This document shows positions 9,477 through 19,102 of a stretch of 64,000 nt of DNA, one piece after another. Source of the DNA: Mucilaginibacter sp. (GTDB taxonomy: Bacteria > Bacteroidota > Bacteroidia > Sphingobacteriales > Sphingobacteriaceae); contig NZ_JAQBOF010000019.1 in NCBI RefSeq assembly GCF_028288185.1, forward strand, positions 62,001 to 126,000, read 5' to 3'. Numbering within the stretch: position 1 is the first letter of the stretch; each line of letters begins with the position of its first letter. The notes under the pieces are model-generated. The model saw only the letters and a program-made list of their open reading frames with translations. It searched no databases and was not told the DNA's origin. The position numbers were made by a program, and so were the translations under genes.

Positions 9477-12038
9477 ATGAAATTGTCTTTAAAAATCATC
9501 TTATTATTACTTTGCTTAAGTACCGTAGTATATGCACAAAGATCTATTAAACCGGTTACTATAGAGCCGGGAGTATCGTTGCAATTAGCTACATATCGCC
9601 ATTCGGCTATCAGCAATATACAATACACGCTTGATTTTAATATCCCTGCAGACAAAAGCCAGCCAATAAACGCGAATGAAATTATCGATTTCAGCTTATC
9701 AACTACCCCTCAGCCATTACAAATAGATTTTAAGCAAAATGCAGATCACATAAAAGAAGTAAAAGCTAATGGCAAAATTATTCCTGTTGAGTTCAAAGCC
9801 GAGCATATCATCATCGCGCAGCAATACCTGCATAGTGGTTTAAATAAAATTTCTGTTGAATTTATTGCCGGTAACGAGTCACTTAACCGTAACGCCGATT
9901 ACCTGTACGCTTTATTTGTACCCGACCGCGCACGAACCGTTTTCCCATGTTTTGATCAGCCTGATCTGAAATCACGTTTTTTACTAACCTTAAGTGTCCC
10001 TATCGGGTGGAAAGCATTGGCTAATGGTATCAAAAAAGACTCGATAGTAAACAGTATACAAACTGTTTATCACTTTGCCAATTCGGATAAATTACCTACT
10101 TATTTATTTTCGTTCACCGCAGGCAAATACACCGATCTGAAACGGCAGATTGACAATCGGGACATAGAATTTTTACACCGCGAAACCGATCCTGTAAAAA
10201 TAAAGTTAAGCGTTGATTCTGTTTTTAAAGCACACCAAGATGCTATCAGTTTTTTAGAGAATTGGACGGGCATACCCTTCCCATTCCAAAAGGTAGGTTT
10301 TGTGGGGATACCTGATTTCCAGTTTGGCGGTATGGAGCATCCCGGCGAGGTGCAGTATAAATCGTCGGCTTTGTTTTTGGATGAGGGTGCTACTAAAGAT
10401 CAGTTTATAGCACGGTCAAATCTGATCTCGCACGAAACCGCACACATGTGGTTTGGTGATATGGTAACGATGGAGTGGTTCAACGATGTGTGGATGAAAG
10501 AGGTATTTGCCAATTTTATGGCTGATAAGGTGACCGAAAAATTAATGGGTACCGAGACCTTCAACCTTAAATTTTTGCAGGATCATTACCCGGCAGCGTA
10601 TGGGGTTGACCGTACTATGGGTGCAAACCCTATCAGGCAGCAACTGGATAACTTGCAGGATGCCGGCTCGCTGTATGGCAATATTATTTACCATAAAGCC
10701 CCTATTATGATGCGTCAGTTGGAGAAGCTGATGGGTAAAGACAATTTCCAGAAAGGCATACGCGAGTATCTGAAAAAATATGCCTACGGCAACGCCACCT
10801 GGAACGATCTGATAGCTATTTTGAGCAAGTACAGCAGCACAAACCTATACACATGGAACAAAGTTTGGGTTAACCAGCCAGGTCGCCCGGTATTTGATTA
10901 CCATATTAATTATACCGGTAATAAAATTAGCAACCTAACCATTACCCAACACCCCGAAGTTGGCGCGCCGCGTGTATGGCCGCAGGCATTTAGCATTACG
11001 CTGGTTTATCCCGATCACAGTAAAACCATCCCGGTTAATATGAACGCGCGGCAGATAGTTTTAAAAGCTGTTACGCGCCTGGTAAAACCATCGTTCATTT
11101 TGTTTAATGCCGATGGCATGGGTTACGGGTTGTTCCCTGCGGATAAGGCCATGACGGGTAGCTTGTTTAATTTAGAAAGCCCTTTACAACGCGCGTCCGC
11201 TTATATTAATGGATATGAAAATATGCTGGCTGGCCGTGCCTTTAAACCCGCGGAGTTGTTAAAACTTTATCTAAAAGGCATCAGCATAGAACAAAACGAA
11301 ATGAACCTGCGCCTGCTTACCGGCTACATCACCAATATTTATTGGAGCTTTATTTTACCTGCGGATAGACTAGTATTAAGCTCCGAATTAGAACACACCT
11401 TATGGGCAGCCATGGAACAGCAAACCGCTACCAACAATAAAAAGATATTATTCGGTGCCTATCAAAGTGTTTATTTAAGCGCCGATGCTAAAAGCCGTAT
11501 CTACCAGATCTGGCAATCGCAAAAAGCACCCGAAGGTATTAAACTGGCCGAGGATGATTACACTAGCTTGGCGCTTACCATCGCCCTAAAAAGTGATACC
11601 GTTACTTCGGTTTTAAAACAACAGATGGACAGAATAACCAATGCTGACCGCAAGGCCCGGTTAACTTTCATGATGCCGGCACTATCTCTAAACGTGCAGG
11701 ATCGCGACAACTTCTTTAACAGCCTCGCCAACAGAAAAAACCGCCAAAAAGAAGCCTGGGTTACCGCCGCGCTGGCTTATTTAAATCACCCGTTAAGGCA
11801 AAGCACTTCGGTAAAGTATCTGCCTAAGAGTTTGGAATTGGTCGAGGAGATACAGCGCACGGGCGATGTATTCTTCCCGCAATCATGGCTGGCGGCTATA
11901 TTCAGCAGTTACCAGACTAAAGATGCCTACCGTGTGGTAAGCGACTTTTTGAAGCGGCATCCACACTATAACCCTAAGTTAAAGGACAAAATATTGCAGG
12001 CTACGGATAATTTATACCGTGCACAAAAAATGTTATAG
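9477..12038 (+). CDS. M1 family zinc aminopeptidase, secreted
   Basis: The 853-residue protein carries a signal peptide (cleavage after VYAQ) and an M1 peptidase core. Substrate motif GGMEHPGE is at residues 284-291, the zinc site HETAH at 319-323 and the third ligand E342 exactly 19 residues after H323, as in the family. A long alpha-helical ERAP1-like C-terminal region follows. It would trim N-terminal residues from peptides outside the cytoplasm. It begins 14 bases after the permease gene, so it probably belongs to the pxp operon. An aminopeptidase feeding peptide-derived amino acids, including cyclised glutamine/glutamate, would fit this, but the link is inferred. Confidence 0.92.
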   Translation: MKLSLKIILLLLCLSTVVYAQRSIKPVTIEPGVSLQLATYRHSAISNIQYTLDFNIPADKSQPINANEIIDFSLSTTPQPLQIDFKQNADHIKEVKANGKIIPVEFKAEHIIIAQQYLHSGLNKISVEFIAGNESLNRNADYLYALFVPDRARTVFPCFDQPDLKSRFLLTLSVPIGWKALANGIKKDSIVNSIQTVYHFANSDKLPTYLFSFTAGKYTDLKRQIDNRDIEFLHRETDPVKIKLSVDSVFKAHQDAISFLENWTGIPFPFQKVGFVGIPDFQFGGMEHPGEVQYKSSALFLDEGATKDQFIARSNLISHETAHMWFGDMVTMEWFNDVWMKEVFANFMADKVTEKLMGTETFNLKFLQDHYPAAYGVDRTMGANPIRQQLDNLQDAGSLYGNIIYHKAPIMMRQLEKLMGKDNFQKGIREYLKKYAYGNATWNDLIAILSKYSSTNLYTWNKVWVNQPGRPVFDYHINYTGNKISNLTITQHPEVGAPRVWPQAFSITLVYPDHSKTIPVNMNARQIVLKAVTRLVKPSFILFNADGMGYGLFPADKAMTGSLFNLESPLQRASAYINGYENMLAGRAFKPAELLKLYLKGISIEQNEMNLRLLTGYITNIYWSFILPADRLVLSSELEHTLWAAMEQQTATNNKKILFGAYQSVYLSADAKSRIYQIWQSQKAPEGIKLAEDDYTSLALTIALKSDTVTSVLKQQMDRITNADRKARLTFMMPALSLNVQDRDNFFNSLANRKNRQKEAWVTAALAYLNHPLRQSTSVKYLPKSLELVEEIQRTGDVFFPQSWLAAIFSSYQTKDAYRVVSDFLKRHPHYNPKLKDKILQATDNLYRAQKML

Positions 12039-12048
12039 TATTCTTTAT

Positions 12049-12056
12049 TAAGTTTG
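12049..12056 (+). promoter_or_regulatory. Possible -7 box of a Bacteroidota-type promoter for the SGNH gene
   Basis: TAAGTTTG matches the Bacteroidota -7 consensus TAnnTTTG exactly and lies 19 bases upstream of the ATG at 12076. A clear -33 TTTG is not visible, so the call is tentative. It would separate the SGNH gene from the upstream pxp operon. Confidence 0.35.
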
Positions 12057-12075
12057 GGCTCATTTTAAACCGATT

Positions 12076-12903
12076 ATGAAAAAGCTGTTTGTATCATTAG
12101 CGATCATAGGGTTGCTAACCTCGTTCGCTCCAAAAAAAGATATGTCTTGGGCGGCTATTGGCGACTCGATAACTTTCCATAACGGGCGAATACAATATAC
12201 AAAAAATCGCATAACCAAAGCTTACCTGGACAGAGTTACTGATGAGTTGCCGTATATCCACTCTTTTAACCATGGATATGGCGGCTGGACAGCAAAAGCT
12301 ATGGCCGACAATATTAATAACATAGGCCTGGAAAAGGCAGACTTTTATACCGTATTTTTAGGCACTAACGACTGGTGGACCGCCTTGCCTATCGGTACGT
12401 TCAGCGATTACCAGAATAGTGCCGGCAATAGCACCGTATATGGCTCATATCGCACCATTGTAAACAAGATAAAGACCTTAAACAGCGATGCCGTGATTAT
12501 ATTAATGACACCACTACAACGTACAGACTATGTTGATATAAATGATATTAACAGTATTATACCCGGTGCTTACAAAGCCAAGAATGGTCATTTTTTATCA
12601 GAATATGCCGATGCTGTTAAGACTATCGCTCAAAAAGAAAGCTTTAAGCTGGTTGACCTTTATTACAAAAGCGGCATAACTATAAAGAACGCCGTTAATT
12701 ATAAAAGACTACGCGACCCCCAAACCGGCGAATATAAAAACTATACCTACCCCGATTATATCGGCATCCCATTTAACCCCAAAACGGATGATTACCCCTA
12801 CCCTATTGATGCCATGAATTTTATGTATGATGGGCTTCATCCATCTGATAAAGGCCATGCCGTTATCGCTAAAATGCTGGTTAAAATCATGAAGAAGTAT
12901 TAG
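12076..12903 (+). CDS. SGNH/GDSL-family esterase-type hydrolase, exported
   Basis: The 275-residue product has a hydrophobic N-terminus, the block I motif AIGDSI with catalytic Ser31, the block III-like FLGTNDWW and the block V motif MYDGLHPSD with Asp252 and His255. These residues make the Ser-His-Asp set of SGNH hydrolases, which deacylate polysaccharides or lipids. The substrate is unknown. It converges on the GH30 gene with only two bases between stops. A carbohydrate esterase role is plausible from the neighbouring glycosidases. Confidence 0.8.
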   Translation: MKKLFVSLAIIGLLTSFAPKKDMSWAAIGDSITFHNGRIQYTKNRITKAYLDRVTDELPYIHSFNHGYGGWTAKAMADNINNIGLEKADFYTVFLGTNDWWTALPIGTFSDYQNSAGNSTVYGSYRTIVNKIKTLNSDAVIILMTPLQRTDYVDINDINSIIPGAYKAKNGHFLSEYADAVKTIAQKESFKLVDLYYKSGITIKNAVNYKRLRDPQTGEYKNYTYPDYIGIPFNPKTDDYPYPIDAMNFMYDGLHPSDKGHAVIAKMLVKIMKKY

Positions 12904-12905
12904 GC

Positions 12906-14477
12906 TTAATTAAACACAATAGTGGTGATTGAACGTGGCAGTAGCTGTATAGCTCCGCTTAAATTTTGTTGGGCCGATGGTTTAAGATCATCGTTTAAAT
13001 TTGCCGTGGTTATATAAGTTCGATACTTTTTTATCGCTTTAAAATTCTTTAGATCAGGTACAATTGATCTGGGTTGTTGGGTATAATTAATTACCACCAT
13101 TACCAGTTTATTTTCACCTCCTGTAAATGCAGACACCATTACATCTTTGGCAACCTGTATGGGGGTTAACCCATCATTACGGCTGGTGTTTAACCTTGTC
13201 ACACCCGGGCGAATGAAACGGCTGTAATTACCCAGCCCCCATAAGTTTTTGGTGATGGTAAACTCGCCATCAGTATAGGCTGTATTGGGTTTTAAGGCAA
13301 GCAGGTAATAACGCGTATCCCATTCGGCGTTGCCCGGCTCCCAGGCGTTCCATAATTGCCAAGCCGAAGCATTGCCTATGGTTAGGTCATGATTAATAAC
13401 TTTAGCTAAAAACAAGGCGCAATCCATTTGGCTCCGCTTTTGTTTAGTGCCATCTCTAAATCCCTCGCCAAGCATGGAGTATTCCGACTCCCAATAAGTC
13501 ACCCCATATTTACGGGCAGTATCTGCCAGATGTTTACGTACGGTATATAAAATGCTATCGCCATTATCGGTAAAGTAACTATGGCCCGCTACTATCCTGG
13601 GTACGTGTTTTAGTTTACTAAAACTATATTGACCGTTATCGGCAAAAAGCTGTTGTATCTGGCTTGCCGATGGCGATTTACCATCATACAAATAAGTAAG
13701 GTCGCCTGCTTCGGGCGTAAGTATTTTTGTTGTGAGTTTCTTTTGATCTAATGAAGCATCCAACAAAGTAACTACATGATTAATTTCGGCATTGCTCCAC
13801 GGGCTTCCTTCCTGGCTGGCCTGGCCGGGTTTGTTTGCCCAATCCCATTGTGGCTCATTAACCGGGCTTATGTAACTAAAATGCACACCCTCGCTATCAA
13901 AATGTTTAATTACTTCGGTTATGAAATCGGCGTAGGCATTATATTTATCAGGCTTTAAATTGCTTTTATGATCTTTTACCGTTTTATAACCCAGTCCGTT
14001 TTGCGTAAACTGCACCGGCGGTGTATTTATAAAAGCAATCAGGTTTTCTACTCCATAACTTTTCGCCTTGTGTAAAAACCATTGGTAGCCGGCTTGTTTG
14101 TTCCAATTGTAAGTGCCATCGGGGTTTAAAAAACATTCTACTCGCTTCCTAAAATCTCTGATACCACTGCTATCGCCCTGCTCTGCCGTACCGCCGCCAA
14201 TATTAAAGCGCCATGCCGAAAGCCCAATGCCTTTAGGTGTACCATCAGCCGCAGTTTGTTTGCTAAATAGCAATTCAGCCATTTTTTCGCGTTTCTCCAC
14301 AGGCCAGTTTTTGCCGATTCCCTCACTGAACCAACAACCGGACGCGCCTATGTTTTGTATGGTTTGGGCGGTATTTTTAGCATCAACCGTTATTATCAAC
14401 GGTTTGTCTGGTTCTGTTTGCGCCTTTACGCAAATTGATATAAAAAGTAATGAGACGAATAAAAAATATGTTTTCAC
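12906..14477 (-). CDS. GH30-family glycoside hydrolase, secreted, GTG start
   Basis: The 523-residue product has a signal peptide (cleavage after VKAQ), a TIM barrel and a C-terminal beta-sandwich. The family acid/base site is SYISPVNEPQWDW with Glu208, and the nucleophile region is YWESEYSMLGEG with Glu332 the likely nucleophile. The NTPPVQFTQNG segment resembles bacterial endo-beta-1,6-galactanase-like GH30 members, so a galactan or glucan/xylan substrate is possible but not resolved. The start codon is GTG at 14477, because an in-frame TAA lies five codons upstream and the signal peptide begins immediately after it. A cluster of GTGAATCAC motifs lies upstream. Confidence 0.88.
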   Translation of the reverse strand: MKTYFLFVSLLFISICVKAQTEPDKPLIITVDAKNTAQTIQNIGASGCWFSEGIGKNWPVEKREKMAELLFSKQTAADGTPKGIGLSAWRFNIGGGTAEQGDSSGIRDFRKRVECFLNPDGTYNWNKQAGYQWFLHKAKSYGVENLIAFINTPPVQFTQNGLGYKTVKDHKSNLKPDKYNAYADFITEVIKHFDSEGVHFSYISPVNEPQWDWANKPGQASQEGSPWSNAEINHVVTLLDASLDQKKLTTKILTPEAGDLTYLYDGKSPSASQIQQLFADNGQYSFSKLKHVPRIVAGHSYFTDNGDSILYTVRKHLADTARKYGVTYWESEYSMLGEGFRDGTKQKRSQMDCALFLAKVINHDLTIGNASAWQLWNAWEPGNAEWDTRYYLLALKPNTAYTDGEFTITKNLWGLGNYSRFIRPGVTRLNTSRNDGLTPIQVAKDVMVSAFTGGENKLVMVVINYTQQPRSIVPDLKNFKAIKKYRTYITTANLNDDLKPSAQQNLSGAIQLLPRSITTIVFN

Positions 14478-14921
14478 AAGCGCAATTTATCAATAAAACA
14501 GCTTGAAATAGAGACCTGAGTAAACCATTTTAAGTCGTTTCTTTTTATAGAATTGTATAGGTTTGAACTGCAAAATATACATTTCATGTAGCAGGCAGGT
14601 ATAAGTGATTCACAAAATAGTGAATCACCTGAATCACTATTTGCTTGTAACCTATTAACAATCAATATTTTGACAAAGCCGAGTAATCACCCTGAATCAG
14701 TACAAAAACTTGAGGTAAATAAATATAAGTTTCTTTAAATAAACATTTTAAAGATCTTTTTGACTTTTCGACTAATTGAGGTGAATCATACAAAGTGAAT
14801 CACTATCCTGGTGAATAGCACCCACATTCAATATACAGATTTCAGATCGTACTTTCGATAGTGATCTTGCCTTCATGATAAAAGTCCGCTTGACAAGGAT
14901 GTAATTATTTATGAACGCTAT
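14478..14921. promoter_or_regulatory. Intergenic region with clustered GTGAATCAC motifs upstream of GH30
   Basis: This 444-base AT-rich gap holds no convincing gene. It contains GTGATTCAC at 14605-14613, GTGAATCAC at 14620-14628, TGAATCAC at 14630-14637, GTGAATCAT at 14781-14789 and GTGAATCAC at 14795-14803, with weaker relatives CTGAATCAG at 14692-14700 and GTGAATAGC at 14811-14819. GTGAATCAC and GTGATTCAC are reverse complements, so a dimeric regulator could bind. The first group lies 128-160 bases upstream of the GH30 start. Confidence 0.45.
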
Positions 14922-15695
14922 TTACCACCACTTCAACGGAAATTTAATTTCATCAACAGAGCTAACGACCATATCTGGCTTGAATGCATAATGCCCAAGT
15001 CTGTCTTTAGTGGATATCCCGGATAATACCAAAATTGTTTTATACCCCATTTGGACGCCGCCCTGTATATCTGTTTCCATTGTATCTCCTACAACCGTAG
15101 TTTCTGCTGTTTCCAGTCCCAGAAATTTACGTGCCGAACGCATCATAACCGGGCTTGGTTTTCCTGTTACAAAAGCTTTCCTGCCGGTTGCTTCTTCAAT
15201 CATAGCTGTAGTTGCAGCAATACCTAAATTATTCCATCCCGGTTTTTTTGGAGACGGGTCGCGGTTAGTTGTAATAAACTTTGCGCCGGCTAATATCATA
15301 TCTACCGCCCGCTGAACCATTTCTAAAGTAAAATTCCTGCCCTCTCCTAATACCACAAATTCAGGGTCGGTATTTACAAGGGTAATACCGTTTTCATGTA
15401 AACTGCTTAATAAACCGCCTTCTCCTAATACATAAGCCGTTCCATTGGGGCTCTGGTCTCCTAAAAATTTACCTGTGGCCATAGCGCTGGTATAAATATG
15501 CTTGTCTTCCACAATAATCCCCAATCCTTTAAGCTTCCGTACTACTTCCAGGCTGGTTCGCTGGCTGTTGTTTGTCATGAAAGCAAATGGTATATCCTCG
15601 TCAATTAAATGCTTGATAAATTTATCGGCACCAAATATAAGCTCCTCACCGCTATAAATAACGCCATCCATATCAATCAAAAGTCCCTGTTTCAT
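14922..15695 (-). CDS. HAD-IIA family phosphatase (NagD-like)
   Basis: The 257-residue cytoplasmic protein has HAD motif I LLIDMDGVIYSG with Asp8 and Asp10, motif II MTNNSQRT, a C2-type cap (RDPSPKKPGWNN, FVTGKPSP) and motif III/IV VVGDTMETDIQGG. This layout is that of NagD/4-nitrophenylphosphatase-like enzymes, which dephosphorylate sugar phosphates or nucleotides. The substrate is not predictable. It stands alone with a divergent VOC gene upstream. Confidence 0.88.
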   Translation of the reverse strand: MKQGLLIDMDGVIYSGEELIFGADKFIKHLIDEDIPFAFMTNNSQRTSLEVVRKLKGLGIIVEDKHIYTSAMATGKFLGDQSPNGTAYVLGEGGLLSSLHENGITLVNTDPEFVVLGEGRNFTLEMVQRAVDMILAGAKFITTNRDPSPKKPGWNNLGIAATTAMIEEATGRKAFVTGKPSPVMMRSARKFLGLETAETTVVGDTMETDIQGGVQMGYKTILVLSGISTKDRLGHYAFKPDMVVSSVDEIKFPLKWW

Positions 15696-15867
15696 ATAAT
15701 TATAATCTTATCATCAAAAACGAATAGTTATTCGTACTACACAAATATACCATTTTGACAATACCTATCTAAGGTATAGGGTTTGGTTATATTTCCTGAG
15801 CGAGCATCCCAACTTTGGTTCGATAACGCAAGTCGCAATTGCCCCCTTAACTTGTCCTTTTTGCACA

Positions 15868-15898
15868 TTTGCACGTACGTGGCGTTGCTGTATCTTTG
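15868..15898 (+). promoter_or_regulatory. Bacteroidota-type promoter upstream of the VOC gene
   Basis: A -33 TTTG at 15868-15871 is followed after 19 bases by TATCTTTG at 15891-15898, an exact match to TAnnTTTG with the usual spacing. Transcription would start near 15904, about 19 bases before the ATG at 15923. This argues against the longer in-frame start at 15869. Confidence 0.65.
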
Positions 15899-15922
15899 AA
15901 TAAACTAAATCAGAAAACACTT

Positions 15923-16336
15923 ATGGCAACTCAAATTTTTGTGAACCTACCCGTTAAAGACCTCAACAGATCTGTAGCGTTTTTTACTAAACTTGGTTAT
16001 ACTTTTAACCCGCAATTTACCGATGAGAAAGCAACATGCATGATCATCAGCGATACCATTTACGTAATGCTGCTGACAGAGACCTTTTTTCAGACTTTTA
16101 CTAAAAAGGAAGTTGTAGATGCCCACAAAGCGGTAGAGTGTTCTATTGCCTTATCTGCCGATAGCAAAGATGCCGTTAACAAAATGGTAGACAAAGCAGT
16201 AGCAGCGGGCGGCACGATACCTAATGAGGCCAGCGACTACGGCTTTATGTACCAACACAGCTTTGACGACCTTGATGGCCATCATTGGGAATTTGTGTGG
16301 ATGGACCCTAACGGCGTGCCCGAGCATCAGGGGTAA
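15923..16336 (+). CDS. VOC superfamily protein (glyoxalase/bleomycin-resistance fold)
   Basis: The 137-residue protein begins MATQIFVNLPVKDLNRSVAFFTKLGYTF and ends LDGHHWEFVWMDPNG, the paired beta-alpha-beta-beta-beta pattern of the VOC fold. Such proteins bind a metal and act as small lyases, isomerases or dioxygenases; the reaction here is unknown. I chose ATG 15923 over an upstream in-frame codon at 15869 because a good promoter overlaps the longer version. Confidence 0.82.
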   Translation: MATQIFVNLPVKDLNRSVAFFTKLGYTFNPQFTDEKATCMIISDTIYVMLLTETFFQTFTKKEVVDAHKAVECSIALSADSKDAVNKMVDKAVAAGGTIPNEASDYGFMYQHSFDDLDGHHWEFVWMDPNGVPEHQG

Positions 16337-16414
16337 CAACCGGTAGTTTCAAAAGGCAGGGCAAACTTGTTCAGCTTGTGATCGGCAGGATATAAGCCCG
16401 CTATTATTAAACCA

Positions 16415-16450
16415 AAAAGCGCCGTCCAAATAACCGGGGACGGCGCTTTT
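16415..16450. terminator. Bidirectional intrinsic terminator
   Basis: A perfect 13-bp stem pairs 16415-16427 (AAAAGCGCCGTCC) with 16438-16450 (GGACGGCGCTTTT) around a 10-base loop. A/T runs on both sides let it serve the converging VOC and glutaminase-like genes. Confidence 0.85.
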
Positions 16451-16478
16451 ACAATTTACTGTATATCGCTATTGCTAA

Positions 16479-18938
16479 TTATTTTTTAGCATTTAATTTA
16501 TCATGCAGCATTTTCATATAGTAACCGCCAATTACGCTACGCGCCTGGAAACCGGTTTGTTTACCGTTAGTAGTTTCGTGCCAATCGCTAAGCGGTACAC
16601 GGGTTGGAGTTTCTAAAGCGTATTTGTAAACCGGGTCAACCAATGCGTCAAACTCTTTGCGGGTTGGTGCAAAGGTGGCGGTCCATAATATCCAGTCAGA
16701 TTTGGTGTAGGTTCTGCGGCTATCTAATGGTAAACCAAATTCGTTTTGTTTGCTGATGTAGTATTTAGTCTCGGTATCATAAACCGACTGCGGGAACAGG
16801 TCAAGACCCAAAACTTTATCCCAAACCAGGTTATATTTCTGGCTCCAGGTTCCGGGGTTTTCAAATGTTAAGGTATAGTGATCTTTATCGCCGGCCAGTT
16901 TCATCCAGCGGCCCACCATTTCTTTTGCAATAGCGCGGTATTTGGTAGCTGTCGCTTTTTCGCCTAAAGCATCTGCCATCTGCGCGTAGCAGCCAATACC
17001 CACAATGGCTTTTACAGATAAGTTGGCATTACGCGCCAAGTGGCCTGCAAAGTCATCGGTACAAAGTTGGTTGGCCGGGTCAAAACCTTCTTGCACTAAG
17101 TAATCAACCCAGGTAGTCAAAGTTTTCCAGTGCAGTTTGGCGTAAGCAGGGCTTCCTTGTGCTTTGCAAATAGCAGCGGTAAGGATGGTCATGTTGCCCG
17201 ATTCTTCAACCGGCATACCCTCGCCATAAGTTTGGCCGTTTGCATGCGGGTAGCTACCCAGATCATGCGCTGCAAATTTATGATCGAATTTACCACTTTC
17301 GCTAAAGTAGAAGATCCCATTCAGCATACCCTGCATTAATTTAGGGTTGTAGATCAGGTATAACGGAGCCGATGGGTAAGTAACGTCAACCGTATTAACA
17401 AAACCACCGCTAAAGTTTTCTTTAGAGAACCAAAGGATCTCGCCCTGCGGACTTTTTACCAATATATGCGCGGCTATACTTTGGCGATATGCCAGTACGC
17501 AAAGATCAGCGTAAGCTTTACCGCCCGATTTTATAGCATCAGCATAAAGGCTTTTGTTTAAAGCACTGCATTTTTGCAGTATAACCGGGTACTCGGTAGC
17601 AGCTTTGGTAAGCTGGCCCTCTATAGTTTCTTTGCCAGAGTTGTTCCACCACGGCCTTAGATTTGTTTTAAAGTACTGCATAGAGTAGATATCATCATAC
17701 CCTATCTCTATAAATTTAGATACCGCCACCGCACCAACTTTACCAAAAGGTATTATAGTGTTTAATGCCAGGCGAGTGCCTTTGGTATCTGTAGTTTCGG
17801 TGCTGCCTTTACGGAAAGCATCAACAGATCCACGTCCGGTAGTTATAAATTGAGTAGCACCGGTTGTTTTAGGGGCAGCTATATAAACATACCCCCAGTC
17901 GATACGCACATCATCACCATTTTTTTGCAGGATAGGCTGCTCGTCAGTTCCGGCTTTAAGTATAGATAATCCGGCGGTGCTGTATTTGGTAGCCGTAACA
18001 GGCTGTGTTGGCTTGTTAACCGCCAGGTCTGTAGACGCGCTAAAGAATACTTTTACATTATGCGTTTTGCCATCATTAGCTTTTACTTTGTAGGCGATGT
18101 ATGATACCGGCCTTGACAACAAGTTCAGATCAGACAAAATCAATGGCGAAGTAAATGTTACGTCCAGATCAACCTTACCGCATTTAAAGCTGTAAATGGT
18201 TTGGGTAGCGTTGATAGATACATTTTTCTGATCGGCAACTTCAAGCTCTTTAGTGATAGCAGGTTTTTCTTTATCAACCAAACCCATATCGGCCCGTGTG
18301 CCGCCGCCTGTGTTTACCACATGCATAGCCAGGATATTCTCGCCTATTTTTAGTTTGCTTTTTTCAAGCGGCACCATTTCATAGCCTTTGCTAACGCCAA
18401 CTTTATCAAATATTTTTTCGCCGTTAAGTGATACTTCTATGTTATCATCCCATGATAATTTTAAAAGTAGTTTATTAATATCATCCGTTTGGGTGATGGT
18501 AAAAGCCCTCCTGATCCAGATATCATGTGACCGCCATCTTATTTTATTCTCACGGCCATCACCTATTGGCGCCATGCCTTCTTTCCAGCCGGTAGCAGCA
18601 TATTGTGCTGCTGTCCAGTCGCCATCAGGTTGGGTTTCGGTATATTTTACCGCGTAAGATTTCTCATCAGATGCAGGTAATATGGTTCTGAAATTTTCAG
18701 GCTCTTTACCTAAAAAGCGGTAATCGGTACCGTCCACATTAATTAAACCTATTAATGATTGCTCTGCACCTGTCCAATGGGTAGTGGTCGATCCGGTCAA
18801 CTTATCAGAGTTTGACCATACACTGAAATAAGTATTGTGTGTTATCAGCGGGTAAGAAGGCGCTTTCCTTTCTTGTGCCGATGCATATTGAAAGCTTGTT
18901 AAGAGTACCAGGAATCCAAATAGCAGATTTTTTCTCAT
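16479..18938 (-). CDS. Glutaminase A-like family protein (DUF4964/DUF5127/DUF4965/DUF1793), secreted
   Basis: From ATG 18938 the product is 819 residues and starts with a clear signal peptide (MRKNLLFGFLVLL...YASAQ). An upstream in-frame ATG at 19001 would place 21 polar residues before the signal, so I rejected it. Family landmarks are APSYPLITHNTYFSVWSNSDKLT, a galactose-binding-like insert around residues 85-230, WWNNSGKETIEGQL, and the C-terminal WILWTATF/VPLSDWHETTNGKQTGFQARSVIGGYYMKML. The family is called glutaminase from one fungal enzyme, but most Bacteroidota members sit in glycan-utilisation loci and their activity is unproven. It heads a same-strand run with an acetylesterase and GH92. 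Confidence 0.85.
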   Translation of the reverse strand: MRKNLLFGFLVLLTSFQYASAQERKAPSYPLITHNTYFSVWSNSDKLTGSTTTHWTGAEQSLIGLINVDGTDYRFLGKEPENFRTILPASDEKSYAVKYTETQPDGDWTAAQYAATGWKEGMAPIGDGRENKIRWRSHDIWIRRAFTITQTDDINKLLLKLSWDDNIEVSLNGEKIFDKVGVSKGYEMVPLEKSKLKIGENILAMHVVNTGGGTRADMGLVDKEKPAITKELEVADQKNVSINATQTIYSFKCGKVDLDVTFTSPLILSDLNLLSRPVSYIAYKVKANDGKTHNVKVFFSASTDLAVNKPTQPVTATKYSTAGLSILKAGTDEQPILQKNGDDVRIDWGYVYIAAPKTTGATQFITTGRGSVDAFRKGSTETTDTKGTRLALNTIIPFGKVGAVAVSKFIEIGYDDIYSMQYFKTNLRPWWNNSGKETIEGQLTKAATEYPVILQKCSALNKSLYADAIKSGGKAYADLCVLAYRQSIAAHILVKSPQGEILWFSKENFSGGFVNTVDVTYPSAPLYLIYNPKLMQGMLNGIFYFSESGKFDHKFAAHDLGSYPHANGQTYGEGMPVEESGNMTILTAAICKAQGSPAYAKLHWKTLTTWVDYLVQEGFDPANQLCTDDFAGHLARNANLSVKAIVGIGCYAQMADALGEKATATKYRAIAKEMVGRWMKLAGDKDHYTLTFENPGTWSQKYNLVWDKVLGLDLFPQSVYDTETKYYISKQNEFGLPLDSRRTYTKSDWILWTATFAPTRKEFDALVDPVYKYALETPTRVPLSDWHETTNGKQTGFQARSVIGGYYMKMLHDKLNAKK

Positions 18939-19102
18939 GAATGTAAATGTTTGAAAGTTTTGTTTATTGTACAGTTGGTTTAACACATTTATCCTGCGCA
19001 TTAATAGCGGGGCAGAATAATTGGCTAAATAACATCATTTTATGCTAAAATCGCTTAATTATTTTCAATATGTTAATTGTAAATGTATTCACAAAGCATT
19101 TA

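Noticed and set aside
14474..14665. Minus-strand ORF upstream of GH30
   Set aside because: It overlaps the GH30 start in another frame, spans the motif cluster and resembles no protein.
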